Virus record (IMG/VR): IMGVR_UViG_3300048838_000201
Span: 1-35,490 of that record
Length of the DNA stretch: 35,490 nucleotides
Direction: 5' to 3' (one strand)
Origin: a virus
Below the pieces are notes generated by a model that was not told the DNA's origin, did not search any database, and saw only the letters and a program-made list of their open reading frames with translations. Made by a program: the position numbers and the translations under genes. Of the stretch, positions 31,986-35,490 are shown piece after piece. The stretch's first letter is position 1; every line of letters starts with the position of its first letter.

Positions 31986-33776
31986 TCACCTCGTAATTTC
32001 ATCTTCAGACAACGCGTCATAGACCTGGCGAGCACCCACCCAGACCTCATACAACCTCCCTTCGCCAGCCGAAACATCATTCACCAGCCTGTCGTCAATC
32101 AAGATGAGGGTTGGCACGTAGCGGGCGGTTGAACCGGTTGCAATCAGGATCAATGCACCGAGTGTGGCATTGACTTCACCCTCGATCAGTGACGGGTCGC
32201 TCTCGGCCGTGGCCACCAGCGTCAGCGCGCCGAGGGTTGCAGTCACCTCACCCTGCACACCCACGCCACCCTCAATGGCGGCCGTCAGTGTGCCGAGTGT
32301 CACATTCACGGCGCCGGCGATGGCGACATTGCCCTCTGCCGACGTGGTGAGCGCGCCCAGCGTGGCGTTCACCTGGCCATCGATGGAGGAGACGCCGGCG
32401 GCTGCAACCGTCAGCGCGCCGAGTGTGTTGCTCGCCTGACCTTCGACGGTGGAGTTGCCGGCGGCTACAACCGTCAGCTCGCCCAGCGTGGCGTTCAGCG
32501 AGCCTGTGATGGTGCCGTCCTGGACTTCACCCGTCGCCACCAGTGTCAGCTCACCCAGCGTGGCAGATACAACGCCATCAATCGATGAGATCGCCGCGCC
32601 GGCGGCTGTCAGTGCACCCAGCGTGATGCTGGCCTGGCCCTCGACGAGCGCATTGCCGGCGCTCGATGCAGTCAGCGCACCGAGCGTGGCGTTCACCTGG
32701 CCGTCGATGGAGGATCCGCCCTCGATGGTGGCCGTCAGCGCGCCAAGCGTCATATTCACGTCGCCGGCGACGGCCACATTGCCATCCGACGATGCGGTCA
32801 GCACACCGAGCGTGGCGTTCACATGGCCGTCGATCGAGGATGCGCCGACGGCTGCAACGGTCAGCATGCCGAGCGTGATGCTGGCCTGGCCTTCAACGGT
32901 GGAGTTGCCGGCAGCCGCACTGGTCAGTTCGCTCAGTGTGGCGTTCACGGCGCCGGCGATGGCGGTGACAGCAGTCGCGGAGGCTGTCAGCGCACCGAGT
33001 GTGATGCTGGCCTGGCCGTCAATCGACGAGCTGCCGGCGGCCGTGGTGGTGAGCGCGCCGAGTGTGGCGTTCGCCTGACCATCAATGGTGGAGTTGCCGG
33101 TGGCCGTGGTGGTCAGCGCGCCCAGCGTGGCGTTGAGTGTTGCCTCTGCCGCGCTCGACCCGGGCTTGATCGCGAGTGCGACAGTCGCCCAGTGACGCGA
33201 TGAGCCTTGCGCAAAAACAACATTCCCGCCATACCATCCGGCGGTTGGCATCACCTGCGAACAAATCCGCCAGCCTCGGCTTGTGCCGTTCCCGTTCGAT
33301 ATATCCGTCCATCCCGATGGCAAAGACGGGATGTTGCTCGTGCTGTCTACACCGACGATGATAACGAACAGCGCGTCGTCGGTGTTGGTCGTGACGCCAT
33401 AGGCGGAAATTTGTTCCGACAGGCCGGTGTTGGATAACACCGTCGCGTCACTCCACGACGCATCATGCCCCGTGTAACGAACTGTTTGAGCCGAGCCGAC
33501 GACGCTGCTGCCCAGGGTGTATGTGTAGCTGCCTGCCTCGCTCCCGTCCGCGATGCGTTCATACACCGCGACCAAAAACGAGCCTGTGCCGTTGTCAGCG
33601 CGGTGTTTGAGTGTCCAGCCAGTCGGCGGCGTGATGGAAAGGCTGGAGCCAGAATCCAGCATCAGACTCGTCAGCAGCAGGTCGCCGGCCGAGATGCCAG
33701 ACGGCATCGTGACGCTGGGCGACGATGTGGCCGAGGCGTAGCTGTTCGTGGCGACGGCAGCGGGAGTAGCTGTCAA
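31986..33776 (-). CDS. virion-associated protein with tandem 21-residue repeats
   Basis: A 596-residue protein in three parts. Residues 1-205 form a beta-rich domain (VTMPSGISAGDLLLTSLML, PPTGWTLKHRADNG, PSGWTDISNGNG) of a type I associate with phage structural or exported proteins. Residues about 211-551 contain sixteen tandem repeats of 21 residues (two of 24), consensus near D/E-G-Q-V-N-A-T-L-G-A-L-T. The last 42 residues form a conserved-looking cap (PTLILIDDRLVNDVSAGEG, ending VWVGARQVYDALSEDEITR). There are no Cys in the repeats. It may be a fibrous or beta-solenoid-like stalk of the virion. The start at 33776 has no clearly better alternative. Confidence 0.75.
   Translation of the reverse strand: MTATPAAVATNSYASATSSPSVTMPSGISAGDLLLTSLMLDSGSSLSITPPTGWTLKHRADNGTGSFLVAVYERIADGSEAGSYTYTLGSSVVGSAQTVRYTGHDASWSDATVLSNTGLSEQISAYGVTTNTDDALFVIIVGVDSTSNIPSLPSGWTDISNGNGTSRGWRICSQVMPTAGWYGGNVVFAQGSSRHWATVALAIKPGSSAAEATLNATLGALTTTATGNSTIDGQANATLGALTTTAAGSSSIDGQASITLGALTASATAVTAIAGAVNATLSELTSAAAGNSTVEGQASITLGMLTVAAVGASSIDGHVNATLGVLTASSDGNVAVAGDVNMTLGALTATIEGGSSIDGQVNATLGALTASSAGNALVEGQASITLGALTAAGAAISSIDGVVSATLGELTLVATGEVQDGTITGSLNATLGELTVVAAGNSTVEGQASNTLGALTVAAAGVSSIDGQVNATLGALTTSAEGNVAIAGAVNVTLGTLTAAIEGGVGVQGEVTATLGALTLVATAESDPSLIEGEVNATLGALILIATGSTARYVPTLILIDDRLVNDVSAGEGRLYEVWVGARQVYDALSEDEITR
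32124..33146 (-). repeat. sixteen tandem 63-bp coding repeats (21 aa each)
   Basis: Units encode variants of G-Q-V-N-A-T-L-G-A-L-T followed by Ala/Ser/Thr and Gly, ending I or V. Two units have a nine-base extension and 24 codons. TLGALT or a one- or two-residue variant is present in every unit. Near-identical stretches within this region can cause assembly collapse or copy-number differences among phages. Confidence 0.85.
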
Positions 33777-33796
33777 TTAAGCTCCTGAGCGCAGAA

Positions 33797-34210
33797 CTAT
33801 GCGTTGGCGTCGGTGAGCGTGAAGCCGCTGATCGTCACGGGCTGAGTGGTGTTGATGCTCGTGTTGACGAGCGTCATGTCGCCGCCGCCGCCGGTCGTGG
33901 TCACCGTGCCCTGCAGGTGGCAGGTGGTGCCGTCACTGGCGAAGAGCCGGAAGAAGTCGGCGACGCCGTCGGCGTTCGCGCTGGTGTCTTCCCATGTGCC
34001 CGACTTCGTCTTGCTACCGCTTGATGCAGCGTTCATCCAGTCGGTTGGCAATGTCATCTCAACCAGCACGGCGCCGGTGATTGAGGCTGCGCAGTTGGCC
34101 GGCGCCGCGCCCGACAGGTCGTAGATGCGCAGGATGGCGCCGGTGCCGATCGTGGATTCGATGGCATCCAGGCGCGCGTTTCGGACGTTCGTTGAAAGTT
34201 GTATGGCCAT
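33797..34210 (-). CDS. conserved phage structural-module protein (137 aa)
   Basis: ATG 34210 (MAIQLSTNVRNARLDAIEST) has AGGAG eight bases upstream. The open frame extends six codons more. I recognise the family by M-A-I-Q-L-S-T-x-V-R-N-A-R-L-D-A-I-E and by RIYDLSGAAPANCAAS, LVEMTLPTDWMNAA and a beta-rich C-terminus with GTVTTTGGGGDMTL. These proteins are widespread near head and tail genes and are probably virion components, but I know no specific role. A GC hairpin lies directly before its ribosome site. Confidence 0.75.
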   Translation of the reverse strand: MAIQLSTNVRNARLDAIESTIGTGAILRIYDLSGAAPANCAASITGAVLVEMTLPTDWMNAASSGSKTKSGTWEDTSANADGVADFFRLFASDGTTCHLQGTVTTTGGGGDMTLVNTSINTTQPVTISGFTLTDANA

Positions 34211-34229
34211 AGTTCGTTCTCCTGTCAAC

Positions 34230-34255
34230 GCCGGCGCGCCACACGACGCGCCGGC
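34230..34255 (-). promoter_or_regulatory. 9-bp GC hairpin upstream of the 137-aa gene
   Basis: GCCGGCGCG and CGCGCCGGC pair perfectly around an eight-base loop. The AGGAG site of the 137-residue gene follows about six bases later on the - strand. No T-run follows. This is the same arrangement as at 22178-22211. Confidence 0.5.
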
Positions 34256-34270
34256 AATGTTTCATCTCGT

Positions 34271-35490
34271 TCAGTTCGGATACTGGATAAGCCGCAGGTC
34301 AGGGCGCGGGTCATGCTCTAACTCTGCGCCGAGCATCTGCGCCCGCACGCCAGGCGGCATGTTCTTCGCCGGCTGGTCGGTGAAGAAGTCGTCGCGGTAT
34401 TGCAATGGCTTGCCGGCTGGAACGTTCAACAACTCGTAAGGGATGCAATCCGGCGCGGCCATCGTGCAGCCTTGAACGATTTGCCCAAAGCGGTTTGTAA
34501 AGCCCTTGTAGCTTATTAAGCCGTTGCTGACTGTTGCGCCGGAAATGTTTGAAGGCGTATTGCCAAACACACCATGCAACTGTCGCTTCGAGTTGTCGTT
34601 GCCGCATGTATTCGCATACACGCGCCGGTTCTCCGCGAGGTTGTAGTTGTCAGCCGATGACTGGCCGGTGCACAGTGAAATGCCATTGCGCGGCATTGCG
34701 CCTGGGGTGAAATAGTCCCAAGTGTCGGACGCCTGCACCGACACGGCCAGCACCTGATCGTCGCAGGGATACCAGGTCACGAAGTTGCGGTTGCCGGTGT
34801 TGTAGTAGTGCAGCTTGCCATTGGTGCGGCACACCTCAGCGCCAAGCGGCTGGCCATCCAGCACGATGGTGCCGAAGTTCAAATGCCGGCCGGCGCGGAT
34901 GATGCCGCATCGCGTCGGGTTGCTCACCTCGCACACGCGCGCCTCGCCGTAGAACGAGTGGCGCTGCGCATTGGCGTCCAGTTCAGAGCCGACAAAATGC
35001 ACCCAGAAGCGCATGTCGGTGACGCACAGTTGAGAGCCGAACACGCTCCGGCACGGCAGGCCTTCGCGGGTGAAGATCTTGTAGCCCTGATGCTTGCCAT
35101 TCGGCCACACGTCGTTTTCCATCATGATGTGGCCGCTGGGCATCGTCATGCTCGTTTGCCACGGGTATCCGAGCTCGTATCCACCCATCGTCGCGTAAAT
35201 GGCTGTGCCGAACACGTCGTCGAGCGCATGCGGATCCTGCCCGTGCTCATGGTCGTGATAGCAGTTGTTCTCAGGGTCATACAACCCGTGCCACTTGCGC
35301 GGGTCGTGCACAGCGCAGCGCGTGACGCCGGATGACAGCGGCGTGGATGTGGCAACCGGCGCAGTGGTCGCCGTTGGCGCGGCCGTGACGGTTGCAATGG
35401 CGTTATCAATGCTGAATGAAATCGAGCTGGGCGGCGTCAATGCCTTGCCGGCGCTGTCGTATGCAATCGCGGTCAGCGTGTAGTTGCCGT
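34271..35490 (-). CDS. Ig-like / His-Cys-rich surface protein, 5' truncated by window edge
   Basis: The frame is open to the right edge, so the start is outside the window. At the edge, GNYTLTAIAYDSAGKA followed by a strand is typical of a bacterial Ig-like domain (Big_7 type). A Thr/Ala/Pro linker leads to a distinct domain with HDPRKWHGLYDPENNCYHDH and EHGQDP, many aromatic residues and about 14 cysteines over 320 residues. This cysteine content suggests disulfides and an extracytoplasmic location. I have a weak memory of the H-x-H-E-H-x-x-D-P segment in Chloroflexota surface proteins. It is co-directional with virion genes. It could be an adhesin on the virion or a cargo gene. No enzyme motif is confirmed. 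Confidence 0.7.
   Translation of the reverse strand, partial: GNYTLTAIAYDSAGKALTPPSSISFSIDNAIATVTAAPTATTAPVATSTPLSSGVTRCAVHDPRKWHGLYDPENNCYHDHEHGQDPHALDDVFGTAIYATMGGYELGYPWQTSMTMPSGHIMMENDVWPNGKHQGYKIFTREGLPCRSVFGSQLCVTDMRFWVHFVGSELDANAQRHSFYGEARVCEVSNPTRCGIIRAGRHLNFGTIVLDGQPLGAEVCRTNGKLHYYNTGNRNFVTWYPCDDQVLAVSVQASDTWDYFTPGAMPRNGISLCTGQSSADNYNLAENRRVYANTCGNDNSKRQLHGVFGNTPSNISGATVSNGLISYKGFTNRFGQIVQGCTMAAPDCIPYELLNVPAGKPLQYRDDFFTDQPAKNMPPGVRAQMLGAELEHDPRPDLRLIQYPN

Overview
The window is an internal slice of a tailed-phage (siphovirus-type) genome or prophage. Both edges cut through genes: an ASCH-like gene on the left and a large Ig-like/His-Cys-rich gene on the right. Neither attachment sites nor flanking host DNA can be recognised. 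Base composition is high-GC apart from a lower-GC pair of genes at about 1.45-2.74 kb. GC-rich words built on GCCGGC recur throughout. The host cannot be fixed from sequence alone. The His/Cys-rich protein at the right edge and the C-terminal domain of the tail fibre remind me of proteins from Chloroflexota and environmental bacteria, but that is a weak inference. I saw no rRNA, tRNA or CRISPR array.

Left third (1-6.6 kb, + strand): an early/lysogeny-type module of small, closely packed genes. It holds an ASCH-like protein, a small membrane protein, a tyrosine recombinase with its catalytic set, a conserved phage gene pair, an Ea22-like coiled-coil protein, several small orphans and a large serine recombinase. 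Two recombinases of unrelated chemistry in one phage module is unusual. The module ends at a large hairpin at 6574-6619, where it meets the late genes head-on.

Right two thirds (6.7-35.5 kb, - strand, read right to left): the virion module. In transcription order it has the partial Ig-like protein, a small structural protein, a protein with sixteen tandem 21-residue repeats, a small beta-sandwich protein, terminase small and large subunits, a portal fused to a MuF domain, two small head genes (one HK97 gp10-like) and a two-TM protein. After these come an XkdF-like protease fused to a scaffold (with a nested scaffold start), the major capsid protein, a small acidic protein, a head-tail connector, a tail-terminator-like protein, a GT4 glycosyltransferase, the tail tube, a tail assembly chaperone with a -1 frameshift site, the tape measure, a small tail protein, a 1567-residue tail hub/adhesin and a 1293-residue LamG fibre. 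Two small fibre-associated genes finish the series. No endolysin, replication gene or recognisable repressor lies in the window.

Regulation can be partly read. A palindromic GTATAC-based motif occurs only twice, each time about 65 nt upstream of the start codon of a - strand transcription unit (terminase small subunit and the distal fibre-associated pair). A good sigma70-like promoter with a perfect dyad between -35 and -10 precedes the protease/capsid genes, followed by a GNRA-capped RNA hairpin that sits beside a start codon lacking a Shine-Dalgarno. GC- or AT-rich perfect hairpins sit immediately upstream of several other ribosome binding sites.
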